64,000 nucleotides of DNA from Rhizobium altiplani (GTDB taxonomy: Bacteria > Pseudomonadota > Alphaproteobacteria > Rhizobiales > Rhizobiaceae), in assembly GCF_001542405.1 (NCBI RefSeq), contig NZ_LNCD01000083.1:1-64000 (forward strand), written 5' to 3'. The number at the start of each line of letters is the position of its first letter. Position 1 is the first letter of the stretch. The notes beneath the pieces are model-generated. The model had not been told where the DNA came from. It ran no database searches and saw nothing but the letters and a program-made list of their open reading frames with translations. This document shows, piece by piece, positions 18,718 to 27,681 of this stretch. Made by a program: the position numbers and the translations under genes.

Positions 18718-18733
18718 TGTTCAACACTGAACA
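18718..18733. promoter_or_regulatory. Probable MarR operator
   Basis: A perfect inverted repeat TGTTCA-ACAC-TGAACA in the 45-bp gap between the hydrolase and marR starts. A third half-site TGAACA overlaps the marR start codon (ATGAACA at 18747). The position fits autorepression and shared control of both genes. Confidence 0.65.
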
Positions 18734-18746
18734 ATAAAGTACAACG

Positions 18747-19214
18747 ATGAACAAAAATCAATCCCTGCCCTGGGATCATCCGCGTTTTCGCAGCTGGATC
18801 GCTGTTGCCCGCGCCTGCCAACTCATGCAGCAGTCGCTCGGTCGCTCGCTATCCGAACTCGATATCAAGACCCCGCACCTTGATATTCTGATCAATCTCT
18901 ATCGCTTCGAGGGCATCTCGCAACAGGAACTCGCCCGCAAGCTGCTGGTCGGTCGCTCGAACATGAGCATGCTCTTGCCGCAGATGGAGAAGCGCGGGCT
19001 GATCGAACGGCGCGGCGATGAGAAGGACAAGCGCGTGCTGCGCCTCTTCCTGACGCCGGAAGGCCGGAATGTCACCGAAAAGGCCATGGTCATCCAGACC
19101 GACCTCATCGATCGCGTGCTTTCGCCCGAACCGATCGAGCAATGCATGGTGATGGCCGGATCAATGGAACGGATCATCCGGGTCCTGCAGCAAGACCTTG
19201 TCGACGAAGACTGA
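18747..19214 (+). CDS. MarR-family transcriptional regulator
   Basis: A 155-residue winged-helix regulator. The DNA-binding part ISQQELARKLLVGRSNMSMLLPQMEKRGLIER is followed by the wing RRGDEKDKRVLRLFLT. MarR proteins usually repress adjacent divergent genes and release DNA on binding phenolic or lipid ligands. Here the divergent partner is the alpha/beta hydrolase and a palindrome lies between them. The stop is 2 nt from that of ltrA on the other strand. Confidence 0.92.
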   Translation: MNKNQSLPWDHPRFRSWIAVARACQLMQQSLGRSLSELDIKTPHLDILINLYRFEGISQQELARKLLVGRSNMSMLLPQMEKRGLIERRGDEKDKRVLRLFLTPEGRNVTEKAMVIQTDLIDRVLSPEPIEQCMVMAGSMERIIRVLQQDLVDED

Positions 19215-19216
19215 TC

Positions 19217-20404
19217 TCAGTGAACCGTGTGGCCGACCGTTTGCCCCGCAAGGGATTTGTATTCCCACGCGGCCACGATGATCAGCACCAGCATGGCGAG
19301 GATACCGGCAAGGTAGACCTCGATGAACGGCGCAATGAAGGCAAGCAGGATCAAGAGCACGAGGCCCGCCAAATGCGACAGCGGCATACGTCCGCTGGTC
19401 GCCCCTTTGAACCAGAGATTGCCGGCAAGAAACAATCCGGAGCCACCGAGTACGGAGGCCATCACGCCTAGATTGCCAGTCTCATGCGGATGAGAGAACA
19501 TGAACTCGACCGCGACGGCGTGAACGATGATGCCCGCCAGGATCGGGATATGGGCATAGGTGAACGCCAGCCGTGCCAGGCTTCCGGGCGTTTCGTCGTG
19601 TTCGATCCGATGCGCCGCCCGCTCGTGGCCGAAGCGGAAATAGAGCCACCACATCGCCACCGTTCCCGCGAACCCAGTCCCGAAGACGACCGCCGTCAAC
19701 GGCGAGAACGGCATTTCCGAGAATGTCCGCCCCGACACCAGCACCGCCTCGCCAAGGCAGATGATGACGAAAAGCGCGCAACGCTCGGCCATATGCGCGC
19801 CCGACACATCCCAGTCCGCGGCGGTCGATTTGCCAAGTCCCGGCACGGCAAAGCCGCTCGCCGGAGCGGCATATTCGATGGCAAGGCCGATGAGCCATGC
19901 GATCAGCCGCGCCTCGTGTTCCAGAACACCGCCGGCGATCCAGAAAACGCCGGAAAAGATTAGCCAGCTACTGATGCGCACGAAATTCCGGTACTTCAAG
20001 GCGTCCGACTTGACCGCATAGCATGCAAACAGAGATCGACCGACTTGCATGAGCACGTAGGACCCAGCAAAGAGCAGCCCCTTGTCGCCAAAAGCCTCGG
20101 GAATAGACGCGGAAAGAACCAGGCCAAGCAGCATCAAGACGACGAGCATGCCGCGAACCGCCATCTTGTCGGGGTCGAGCCAGTTTGTAACCCAGGTCGT
20201 GAATATCCACACCCACCAGACGGCAAAGGTCATCAGACCGGCTTCAAGAGCGCCGAGCGGCGTATAGTGCGCCGCGAGGGCATGCGATAGCTGCGAGATC
20301 GAGAAGACGAAGACGAGGTCGAAAAACAGTTCGAGAAAGCTGACCCTGCTTTCACTCGGACTGCCTTTGGCGCGCAGCCAGTTTCGCTTGCTCGTTCCCG
20401 CCAT
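19217..20404 (-). CDS. ltrA: Low temperature requirement protein A (LtrA) family membrane protein
   Basis: A 395-residue integral membrane protein with about ten hydrophobic segments. The N-terminal signature FLELFFDLVFVFSISQLSHAL is diagnostic of LtrA (first described from Listeria as needed for growth in the cold). The biochemical role is not established. ATG 20404 has GGGGG upstream. It follows the DUF971 gene by 27 nt and is probably co-transcribed with it. The name should not be confused with the group II intron maturase also called LtrA. Confidence 0.88.
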   Translation of the reverse strand: MAGTSKRNWLRAKGSPSESRVSFLELFFDLVFVFSISQLSHALAAHYTPLGALEAGLMTFAVWWVWIFTTWVTNWLDPDKMAVRGMLVVLMLLGLVLSASIPEAFGDKGLLFAGSYVLMQVGRSLFACYAVKSDALKYRNFVRISSWLIFSGVFWIAGGVLEHEARLIAWLIGLAIEYAAPASGFAVPGLGKSTAADWDVSGAHMAERCALFVIICLGEAVLVSGRTFSEMPFSPLTAVVFGTGFAGTVAMWWLYFRFGHERAAHRIEHDETPGSLARLAFTYAHIPILAGIIVHAVAVEFMFSHPHETGNLGVMASVLGGSGLFLAGNLWFKGATSGRMPLSHLAGLVLLILLAFIAPFIEVYLAGILAMLVLIIVAAWEYKSLAGQTVGHTVH

Positions 20405-20431
20405 GCATTTCCCCCTTGCGGCAATTGTCGC

Positions 20432-20806
20432 TTAACGCGGCTTCTCTGAGGTGTCGCGGCTCATACCCTTTTCGCGCAGCTCTTCTTCATAGGCGGAGAA
20501 CAGCTCGTCGCCGCGCTCGCCGAGCTCGCGCAGATAGGTCCAGGTATAGATGCCGGTATCGTGCATGTCGTCAAAGCCGATGCGCACCGCATAATTGCCG
20601 GTCGGCGTCATGGAAATGATCGCGACATTGCGCTTGCCGGGAACGGTGACTTTCTGCCCGGGCCCGTGCCCCTGCACTTCCGCCGATGGCGAAAGCACCC
20701 GCAGCATCTCCGCGGAAAGATCGAAACTCTGCTCGTCGTTGAACGTCACGACGAGGTGCTGCCGGTCTTTTGAAACTCTGAGTTCAGTCGGCCAGATATC
20801 GCTCAT
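20432..20806 (-). CDS. DUF971 (GBBH-like N-terminal domain) protein
   Basis: A 124-residue single-domain protein. WPTELRVSKDRQHLVVTFNDEQSFDLSAEMLRV is the start of the domain that also forms the N-terminus of gamma-butyrobetaine hydroxylase; GIYTWTYLREL is the conserved end. The stand-alone form is common in proteobacteria and is sometimes tied to iron-sulfur or molybdoenzyme maturation. Here it is divergent from moaA, 134 bp away. ATG 20806 has AGGGG upstream; the longer in-frame reading is unsupported. Confidence 0.85.
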   Translation of the reverse strand: MSDIWPTELRVSKDRQHLVVTFNDEQSFDLSAEMLRVLSPSAEVQGHGPGQKVTVPGKRNVAIISMTPTGNYAVRIGFDDMHDTGIYTWTYLRELGERGDELFSAYEEELREKGMSRDTSEKPR

Positions 20807-20890
20807 GATCCCATTCCCCTTTAAATCACGAGTAGGCAATGAGGCTTGCCGAGGCAAGCCTCAATTTACCGTGCGTAAGGGGCGTTTCCC

Positions 20891-20920
20891 TTGACGCGGC
20901 AATGGCATATACGCACATTA
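20891..20920 (+). promoter_or_regulatory. Possible moaA promoter
   Basis: TTGACG (20891-20896) and ACATTA (20915-20920) are 18 bp apart, 20 nt before the moaA start. The -35 match is good, the -10 match weak. Confidence 0.3.
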
Positions 20921-20940
20921 GTAGCATTGCGGAGGTATTC

Positions 20941-21987
20941 GTGAACAGCAACGTCGGAACGACAGGCAACGCATCGCCACTGGTTGCAGAGACGAAACCT
21001 ATGATCGACCCGTTCAAGCGGGCCGTGACCTATCTGCGTGTCTCCGTCACCGACCGCTGCGACTTCCGCTGCACCTACTGCATGGCCGAGCACATGACCT
21101 TCCTGCCGAAGCAGGAGCTGTTGACGCTCGAGGAATTGCACCGGCTCTGTTCCGCCTTTATCGCCAAGGGCGTGCGCAAACTGAGGCTCACCGGCGGCGA
21201 GCCGCTGGTGCGCAAGAACATCATGTATCTCGTGCGCGAACTCGGTAAGCAGATTGGCTCCGGCCTCGACGAGCTGACGCTGACCACCAACGGCTCGCAG
21301 CTTTCCCGCTTCGCCGGCGAGCTCTATGATAGCGGCGTGCGTCGCATCAACGTCTCGCTCGACACGCTTGACCCCGACAAATTCCGCCAGATCACCCGCT
21401 GGGGCGATTTCCACAAGGTGATGGAAGGCATCGATGCGGCCCAGAAGGCCGGCCTCAAGGTCAAGCTCAATGCGGTGGCGCTGAAAGACTTCAACGACAC
21501 CGAAATGCCGGAGATGATCCGCTTCGCACACGGCCGCGGCATGGATCTGACCGTTATCGAAACCATGCCGATGGGCGAGATCGAGGAAGACCGGACGGAC
21601 CGCTACCTGCCGCTGTCGAAGCTCAGGGCCGATCTCGAAGAACAATTCACCTTCTCGGACATCGGCTACCGCACCGGCGGTCCGGCACGCTATGTCGAGG
21701 TGAAGGAAACTGGTGGTCGGCTCGGCTTCATCACTCCGATGACGCATAATTTCTGCGAGAGCTGCAACCGCGTCCGGCTGACCTGTACCGGCACGCTCTA
21801 CATGTGCCTTGGCCAGAACGACGCCGCGGATCTACGCGCCGCCCTGCGCGCCACCGAGGACGACGGGCTGCTCTGTGCGGCGATCGACGAGGCGATCTCG
21901 CGCAAGCCCAAGGGCCACGACTTCATCATCGACCGCACCCACAATCGCCCTGCCGTTGCCCGCCACATGAGCGTCACCGGTGGGTGA
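20941..21987 (+). CDS. moaA: GTP 3',8-cyclase, molybdenum cofactor step 1
   Basis: A radical SAM enzyme that with MoaC converts GTP to cyclic pyranopterin monophosphate. The 348-residue protein has the SAM cluster CDFRCTYC (Cys40, Cys44, Cys47), LTGGEPL, a C-terminal second cluster in FCESCNRVRLTCTGTLYMC, and ends in the expected GG. The start is GTG 20941 with GGAGG 5 nt upstream; the open frame further upstream is promoter DNA. mobA and mobB lie 1.9 kb downstream on the same strand, with an SDR gene on the other strand between them. Confidence 0.95.
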   Translation: MNSNVGTTGNASPLVAETKPMIDPFKRAVTYLRVSVTDRCDFRCTYCMAEHMTFLPKQELLTLEELHRLCSAFIAKGVRKLRLTGGEPLVRKNIMYLVRELGKQIGSGLDELTLTTNGSQLSRFAGELYDSGVRRINVSLDTLDPDKFRQITRWGDFHKVMEGIDAAQKAGLKVKLNAVALKDFNDTEMPEMIRFAHGRGMDLTVIETMPMGEIEEDRTDRYLPLSKLRADLEEQFTFSDIGYRTGGPARYVEVKETGGRLGFITPMTHNFCESCNRVRLTCTGTLYMCLGQNDAADLRAALRATEDDGLLCAAIDEAISRKPKGHDFIIDRTHNRPAVARHMSVTGG

Positions 21988-22008
21988 CACTCGCGGAGCT
22001 GGAGCAGC

Positions 22009-22779
22009 TTACGTCCGGTTGATCGAAACCCCGCCATCCGCCAGCATTGACGTCCCGGTCACAAAGCTCGCCATATCCGATCCCAGGAACAGTGCGGCCT
22101 TGGCGATCTCCTCCGGCCGCGCCAGCCGCTTCAGCGCATGTAGGCCATGGATGAAGGCGACAAGCTGCATGTCGGGATTCTCGAAATTCGCCGGGTTCAG
22201 CGCGGTATCGGTGCCGCCTGGCAGCAGCGCGTTGACGCGGATGTTTTTCGGGCCGAGCTCGGCGGCAAGAACCTGCACCAGGCCGGTCAGCCCCGCTTTG
22301 CTTGCCGCATAGGCACCCATCCCAGGCATTCCGGCCGTATGGCCGACGAAGGTCGAGGTGAAGACGATCGATCCGCCGCCGCGGGCGATCATCGCCGGCA
22401 CCTGATATTTCGCGGCCAGAAATGCGCTGGTGAGATTAACCGCCAGCATTTCGTTCCAGCCATCCAGCGACAGGTCAGCCACCAGCGCCGATTCGCCGGT
22501 GCTGCCCGCATTGTTGAAGGCAACATCCAGACCGCCGAAGCGTTCGACCGCCACCTCGACCAGCCGCCGGTTCAAAGCCTCCTCGCGCACATCGCCGGCA
22601 ACCGCAACCACCTCGCCGCCCGCATCTCCGATCTCTTCAACCAGCATACCTAGCTCGGCCTCGCGTCGCGCCGCGACGACCAGCCGCGCGCCTTCGGCTG
22701 CAAAGATCTTGGCGGCCGCCCGGCCGATGCCGGAGCTCGCGCCGGTTATGATCGCAACCTTCCCATCCAGATGTCTCAT
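22009..22779 (-). CDS. SDR-family oxidoreductase
   Basis: A 256-residue short-chain dehydrogenase. It has the cofactor motif TGASSGIG (residues 12-19), NNAG near residue 89, the catalytic Ser in VFTSTFVG, and YAASK. The C-terminal LADGGVSINRT is typical of the FabG-like classical group. ATG 22779 has GGAGG at 7 nt. It is convergent with moaA and divergent from the DMT exporter gene, with a 17-bp palindrome in the shared promoter region. Substrate unknown. Confidence 0.9.
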   Translation of the reverse strand: MRHLDGKVAIITGASSGIGRAAAKIFAAEGARLVVAARREAELGMLVEEIGDAGGEVVAVAGDVREEALNRRLVEVAVERFGGLDVAFNNAGSTGESALVADLSLDGWNEMLAVNLTSAFLAAKYQVPAMIARGGGSIVFTSTFVGHTAGMPGMGAYAASKAGLTGLVQVLAAELGPKNIRVNALLPGGTDTALNPANFENPDMQLVAFIHGLHALKRLARPEEIAKAALFLGSDMASFVTGTSMLADGGVSINRT

Positions 22780-22869
22780 GTCGGAACCTCCGCTTGTTGT
22801 TCGCGGTAACCCAATCCCAGACATCTTGCCGCTCAGCCACCCGTTTCCTGCCCGTGTCGGCGCGCGCCC

Positions 22870-22886
22870 TATTGTGCACTGCGCAA
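22870..22886. promoter_or_regulatory. Palindrome between SDR and DMT genes
   Basis: ATTGTGCA-C-TGCGCAAT is a near-perfect 17-bp dyad (7 of 8 arm positions) that contains a T-N11-A core as seen in LysR-type sites. It sits midway in the divergent gap. No regulator gene is adjacent. Confidence 0.35.
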
Positions 22887-22973
22887 TCGAATTATTTCGG
22901 GTGTGTCTTTCGTTCGATACCCATGGCGCCTGGCACGCTCTAAAAGCACGTGTACGAGAATCGGAATATCGAC

Positions 22974-23882
22974 ATGCCGCGGTCCCGCAATACCCAGGGC
23001 GCCATCTACATGAGTTCGGCCATGGCCGGATTTTCCTGCAGCGACGCACTTTCCAAGTCAGTTATCGCTTACATGAATGCCGGCCAGATCATGTGTCTGC
23101 GCGGCCTCTTCACCAGCATCTTCGTCTACTTTATCGCGCGCCACATGGGTGCCTTGCGATCGTGGCGCATCATCCTCAAGCCCATGATCATCATCCGCGT
23201 CATTTGCGAGATATTGGCAGCGGTGACTTATATTACGGCGCTCGGAATGATGCCGATCGCGAACGCATCAGCCATCCTGCAGTCGCTGCCGCTGGTCGTG
23301 ACCTTCGGCGCGGCACTATTCTTCCGCGAACCCGTCGGCTGGCGTCGCTGGTCGGCCATTCTCGTCGGCCTGATTGGCGTGCTGATCATCATTCGGCCGG
23401 GACCGGACGGCTTCACGGCCGCAGCTCTCCTTTGCGTTGGCAGCGTCCTCACGACCGCCGGCCGCGACCTCGCCACCCGCGGCATCGCCCCAGAGATCCC
23501 ATCGCTTATGATCACAGTGGTGACGGCCGTCTCCGTGACGGTCGTCGGCGCATTGCTGACGCCGCTGCTGGGAGGATGGGAGCCGGTCAGCCTGGCTTCG
23601 CTTTCGCACCTGCTGCTCGCCGCCATTCTCGTCCTGGTAGGCTATCAGTCGGTCATCATGGCAATGCGCACCGGTGAAATCTCCTTCGTGGCACCGTTCC
23701 GCTACACCAGCCTGATCTTCTCGACATTACTGGGCTTCGTCTTCTTTGCGGAGTTTCCCGATGTCTGGACGCTCGCCGGTGCAGCTATCGTCATAGCGTC
23801 TGGCCTCTACACGTTCTATCGTGAGGCCAAGCGCCATGTACCGCCGGTCGCCCAGGAGTCCGAGCCGAGAACCCCCGTCTGA
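22974..23882 (+). CDS. EamA/DMT-family transporter
   Basis: A 302-residue inner-membrane protein with ten predicted transmembrane helices in two EamA repeats, the usual DMT architecture for metabolite or drug export. The start ATG 22974 (MPRSRNTQGAIYMS) is favoured over GTG 22950 by family N-termini, though neither has a strong ribosome-binding site. Its stop overlaps the mobA ribosome-binding region, so it may be co-transcribed with mobA-mobB. Substrate unknown. Confidence 0.87.
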   Translation: MPRSRNTQGAIYMSSAMAGFSCSDALSKSVIAYMNAGQIMCLRGLFTSIFVYFIARHMGALRSWRIILKPMIIIRVICEILAAVTYITALGMMPIANASAILQSLPLVVTFGAALFFREPVGWRRWSAILVGLIGVLIIIRPGPDGFTAAALLCVGSVLTTAGRDLATRGIAPEIPSLMITVVTAVSVTVVGALLTPLLGGWEPVSLASLSHLLLAAILVLVGYQSVIMAMRTGEISFVAPFRYTSLIFSTLLGFVFFAEFPDVWTLAGAAIVIASGLYTFYREAKRHVPPVAQESEPRTPV

Positions 23883-23889
23883 GGCAACC

Positions 23890-24522
23890 ATGAACGATTT
23901 TGTGCTGGATAGATCCAATATTCCGGGTGTGGTCCTGGCGGGAGGACGCTCTTCGCGCATGGGCCGCGACAAAGCCTCCGTGCGGCTCGATGGCCGCACC
24001 CTGCTGGAGCGCGTCATCGAACAGCTCGAGCCCCAGGTGAGCACCCTTGCCGTCAACGCCGACGCGACGCCGGAAAATTGCCGGCATCTGTTCATTCCTG
24101 ATATAGTTCCCGGCAAAGCGGGACCGATGGCCGGCATCCATGCAGCGATGACCTACGGTGCATCGCTTGGGGGTGTCACACACGTGGTCACGGTTTCTGT
24201 CGACAGTCCATTCTTTCCGAGCGACCTCGTCGATTGGTTCGCCGGCGTCATCGATGCACCTGGCAAGATTGCCATTGCCGCCTCGGAGGGCCGCAGCCAT
24301 CCGGTGTTCGGCCTGTGGCCCGTCAACCTTGCCGATGACCTGGAATCCTGGATCGCAACCGACGAAAAACGCCGTGCGCGCGACTTCCTTCTACGGCATG
24401 ACGTTACGGAAGTTGCCTTCCCGCTGCGCCCGACGCGGGCAAGCCTCCTCGATCCGTTTTTCAACGTCAACACGCCGGACGATCTCGCTGAGGCGGAACG
24501 CTGGCTCAAGGTCATGGTCTGA
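23890..24522 (+). CDS. mobA: Molybdenum cofactor guanylyltransferase
   Basis: Transfers GMP from GTP to molybdopterin cofactor to make the bis-MGD form used by DMSO-reductase-family enzymes. The 210-residue protein has the nucleotidyltransferase loop LAGGRSSRMGRDKA near the N-terminus and VDSPFFP as the metal-binding region. ATG 23890 has GAGG at 5 nt. The stop overlaps the mobB start by one base (TGATG), indicating translational coupling. Confidence 0.94.
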   Translation: MNDFVLDRSNIPGVVLAGGRSSRMGRDKASVRLDGRTLLERVIEQLEPQVSTLAVNADATPENCRHLFIPDIVPGKAGPMAGIHAAMTYGASLGGVTHVVTVSVDSPFFPSDLVDWFAGVIDAPGKIAIAASEGRSHPVFGLWPVNLADDLESWIATDEKRRARDFLLRHDVTEVAFPLRPTRASLLDPFFNVNTPDDLAEAERWLKVMV

Positions 24523-25037
24523 TGGACAAACCGAAAGTCTTTGGCATCGCGGGCTGGAAGAACTCGGGCAAGACCGGTTTGGCGGTCCGCCTCGTCGAGG
24601 AATTCACCCGCCGCGGCTACCGCATTTCCACTATCAAGCATGCCCATCATGACTTTGACATCGACAAGGTCGGTGCCGATAGCTACCGCCACCGACAGGC
24701 CGGCGCTCACGAAGTGACCATCGTCTCCGGAACGCGTTATGCCATCATGCACGAATTGCGCGGCGCCCCAGAGCCGACATTCGACGAAATTCTTGCCCGC
24801 ATCGAGCCCTGCGAACTTGTCTTGATCGAGGGCTACAAGCGCGAACCGATCCCGAAGATCGAGGCGCGGCGGCTCGAATCCGCCAACCAGGAACCCCTCG
24901 CCCCGACGGATCCCCACATCGTTGCCATCGCGGCCGATCACCCGATCGCCGAAGGCTTTCTGCCGGTATTCAACCTCGATGACACCCAGGCAATCGCAGA
25001 CTTCATTTCCGGAATAGTGGAGCTGCCTGCAAAGTAG
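24522..25037 (+). CDS. mobB: Molybdopterin-guanine dinucleotide biosynthesis protein B
   Basis: A 171-residue P-loop GTP-binding protein thought to help MobA or nucleotide delivery. Walker A is GWKNSGKT (residues 11-18), followed by STIKHAHHDFDID and LVLIEGYK, all typical. It overlaps mobA by one base and ends the operon before a strong bidirectional terminator. Confidence 0.94.
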   Translation: MDKPKVFGIAGWKNSGKTGLAVRLVEEFTRRGYRISTIKHAHHDFDIDKVGADSYRHRQAGAHEVTIVSGTRYAIMHELRGAPEPTFDEILARIEPCELVLIEGYKREPIPKIEARRLESANQEPLAPTDPHIVAIAADHPIAEGFLPVFNLDDTQAIADFISGIVELPAK

Positions 25038-25090
25038 GAAACGTTGCGACCTAGCTGGTGCGCTCGCGCCAGAACCGCAGAGCGCGCAAA

Positions 25091-25120
25091 CGAAAGCCGC
25101 CGGTCTCCCGGCGGCTTTCG
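25091..25120. terminator. Bidirectional terminator between mobB and the OmpA-domain gene
   Basis: A perfect 13-bp stem CGAAAGCCGCCGG / CCGGCGGCTTTCG with a 4-nt loop, placed between two convergent stops. Confidence 0.85.
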
Positions 25121-25131
25121 ATCAGTTTCGA

Positions 25132-27357
25132 TTATCGGCTCGCGGAGGCGACCGGGCGTACCAGCGCCGTCACGCGACGGATGGTGACGCGGCGGTTCTC
25201 CTGGTTCGGCCCCTGCGTGTTGACCTTGAGGTAACGTTCGCCGTAGCCCTGCGTCGCCAGGTTCTCCGGCGGGATGCCGTAAACGTCGGTCATGACGTTC
25301 GCCACCGATTCCGCGCGTTGGTCCGAGAGGACGAGGTTGCTCTGGTCGGAGCCGACCGCGTCCGTATGACCTTCGATCAGGAAGGTTTCCGACGGATCCT
25401 TCCGCAACACCTCGTTGATCGCATCGGCGACCTTGCGCAGGCTGCGCGCCTGGCTCATCGGGATCTCGGCACTCCCCGTTGCAAAGGTGATCGTATCTAG
25501 GTCGATACGGCGAACCTTGTCGCGGATGCGCGCCGAGTACTTCACCTCATCCAGCGAATAGACCCGTTCCACGGGCTCTACCGGCGGCTCGCGCAGGAAG
25601 TCGTAATAGTCGCGATCGTCGTCGCTGCTTGTGTCCATGATGTAGTCGTCGAGCGGAATGCGCAGGCGCATCGGCGGCAGGTCGCGACCTGGATCTTCGA
25701 AGTAGCCGCGGTCCGGATCTTCGTAGAGACCGGGCGAATAATAGAGCACGGACTCGCGGCCGCCGTTGTCGATGCGCGACCGTTGAATGATGTCGCCGTA
25801 GCGGTTGCGGATCGTCACGATCTGATAGCCGTCGCGGTCGATCGTCTCACGGTAACGGTCCCGCGGCAGCTGTTCGTAGGTCGGCCGTTCGCCGTCACGC
25901 AGGAAGCGCCGGTCGTCATCGCCGCGAACGATCGTCTGGTTGTTGATCTGGATAATCACACGATTGTCGTCACCACGCTCGCCGAAGCGCGCGCCTTCAG
26001 GCCGTTCGAACCGCGGACGCGTGTCGAGACGCCGGCCCTGTTCGCTGGTCACGGCTTCGATCTTGATCGGAGCAGCCTTGGCGCCCTCGCTTATGATCTG
26101 GGCCTCGGCGTCGGTTTTCGGAACCCGGAAATTCTGCTCCTGGCCGCGTTGCCTGTCGCGGTCACGACGAGACTGGATGCCACCCGAGCGGTCGGCGTCC
26201 TTATCGCTGTCGAGAACGGCAGCACCGTTTTCAACCGGCAGAACGACGGTCTCCGTGCTCTTGCTCGGGTCCGCGGCAATCTCCTTGCGGCGCTCGAGTT
26301 CCTTGGGCGTGATTTTCTCCGGAGCCGGGATAACCTGCTCGGCCTGGCCCACTGCCGGCTGATCGGTCGGCTGCGCCGGAACCTGTTCACCCTGCTGCTG
26401 AGCCGGTGCTTGATCACCCTGCTGAGGTGATGGAACCTGTTCGCCCTGTTTCAGGATCGGCCGCGTGTCCGTCGCCGGCTCTTGCGCAGGAACGGGCGGC
26501 TTCTCGGCCGTCGGCGACTCTTCTGGAGCAGGCGCCTGTTCCGCGGCTGGCGCCTGCGATTCAGCGGCAGGCTTCTTGCGCGGCTTCACCGGCTGCTCAG
26601 AGCTTTCGGTCGCCTGCTGCTTGCCTGCCTTGCTCGTGGGCTGCGGCGCTTCGCCCTGCGGCTGAGCCTGCTCCTGCTGCGGGGCGACCTGCTCGGTCTG
26701 CGGCTGCGGCGCGGCCTCCTGCTGAGGTTGCTGCTTATCGCGCTTGTTGCGACGCGGCTTTTCCTGGCCTTCCACAGGCTGCTGTTCCTGGGCCGCCGGG
26801 GCTATCTGCTCCTGTGGCGCCGCAGGCTCAGCCTGTTCAGCAGCCGGCTGCCGCTTCTTGCGCGGCTTTTCGACAGGGGCTGCTTCCTGCAACTGCTGTT
26901 CCTGGGCCGGGGCTATCTGCTCCTGCGGAGCCGCAGGCTCTGCCTGCTCGCCGGCCGGCTGCCGCTTCTTGCGCGGTTTTTCGACGGGGGCTGCCTCCTG
27001 CAACTGCTGTTCGACGACAGGCTCTTGCTGTGGCGCGGGCTGTGCCTCTGCTGCCGGCTCACGCTGCTTGCGTGGCTTTTCGGCAGGCGCTTCCTGCGAT
27101 TGCTGTGGCTGCTCCTGCTGGGCGACCGGCGCCTGTTCTTCACCGCCGCCGCCATGCTGCTTGTGGTGCTTCTTCAGAAGCTCTTCATCGGAGGGCGCAT
27201 CCTGCGCAACCTCGAAGCTGCCCGCGACCGCTTGCGGTGCTGTCTGAACCTGTTCAACGCTGGCAACTGCGGCAAAGGATTGCACTGGAGGCATCACAAG
27301 CGACAGCGACAACAGCGGAAAGGCGGCACTTGCAAACAATCTGGATTTCATTCCCAT
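25132..27357 (-). CDS. OmpA-domain protein with long Gln/Pro/Ala-rich region
   Basis: A 741-residue exported protein. A signal peptide (about 32 residues, ending SFA) precedes a ~300-residue low-complexity stretch rich in Q, P, A, E and KPRKK clusters, including a 37-residue tandem repeat. A charged middle region with many Asp/Arg pairs follows, and the last ~120 residues form an OmpA peptidoglycan-binding domain (ITFATGSAEIP, LIEGHTDAVGS, QGYGERY, ENRRVTI). It probably anchors the envelope to peptidoglycan. ATG 27357 is chosen because GAGGAG lies 7 nt upstream; longer in-frame starts lack a signal peptide. Confidence 0.88.
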   Translation of the reverse strand: MGMKSRLFASAAFPLLSLSLVMPPVQSFAAVASVEQVQTAPQAVAGSFEVAQDAPSDEELLKKHHKQHGGGGEEQAPVAQQEQPQQSQEAPAEKPRKQREPAAEAQPAPQQEPVVEQQLQEAAPVEKPRKKRQPAGEQAEPAAPQEQIAPAQEQQLQEAAPVEKPRKKRQPAAEQAEPAAPQEQIAPAAQEQQPVEGQEKPRRNKRDKQQPQQEAAPQPQTEQVAPQQEQAQPQGEAPQPTSKAGKQQATESSEQPVKPRKKPAAESQAPAAEQAPAPEESPTAEKPPVPAQEPATDTRPILKQGEQVPSPQQGDQAPAQQQGEQVPAQPTDQPAVGQAEQVIPAPEKITPKELERRKEIAADPSKSTETVVLPVENGAAVLDSDKDADRSGGIQSRRDRDRQRGQEQNFRVPKTDAEAQIISEGAKAAPIKIEAVTSEQGRRLDTRPRFERPEGARFGERGDDNRVIIQINNQTIVRGDDDRRFLRDGERPTYEQLPRDRYRETIDRDGYQIVTIRNRYGDIIQRSRIDNGGRESVLYYSPGLYEDPDRGYFEDPGRDLPPMRLRIPLDDYIMDTSSDDDRDYYDFLREPPVEPVERVYSLDEVKYSARIRDKVRRIDLDTITFATGSAEIPMSQARSLRKVADAINEVLRKDPSETFLIEGHTDAVGSDQSNLVLSDQRAESVANVMTDVYGIPPENLATQGYGERYLKVNTQGPNQENRRVTIRRVTALVRPVASASR
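26801..27022 (-). repeat. 111-bp tandem repeat inside the OmpA-domain gene
   Basis: Two adjacent copies (26801-26911 and 26912-27022) encode nearly identical 37-residue units built around QLQEAAPVEKPRKKRQPA. The period is a multiple of three. Surrounding sequence has further degenerate KPRK units, so copy number may vary between strains. Confidence 0.85.
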
Positions 27358-27681
27358 AAAGGGGCTCCTCGCTGACTTCATTTTCTTGGGACGTGGTCGT
27401 GGCCACGTCCGATTTTGGGGCACTCATCCGCGGCGAAAACCGCGCGGGGACTGCATTTGTTCCACGAGTCTTAGGAACTGCAGCATTAACCCGGTATGAA
27501 TGTGGCAGTGCGGCATTGTTCATCTTCGACATAGTTGATCGTTCGCGGCACCCCTGCGATTCCAGTTGCAATTCCGCTAAAAAAGGTTTGAGTATCGCGC
27601 CAAGGCCGTGTCTTGCACCGCCCTGCTCAGCCGCCGTCCAAAAGAAGAACACGAGCGGCAGCACCAACAGAGAGGACTAAC
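27358..27681. other. Divergent promoter region
   Basis: 324 bp between the OmpA-domain gene and the amino-acid binding-protein gene. It must hold promoters for both. I see no clear operator, RNA or extra gene. Confidence 0.5.

Noticed and set aside
20807..20940. Molybdenum cofactor riboswitch before moaA
   Set aside because: The 134-bp gap lacks the extended paired structure expected; only a promoter-like sequence was seen.
26801..27022. CRISPR-like repeat array
   Set aside because: Two in-frame 111-bp coding repeats with no unique spacers.
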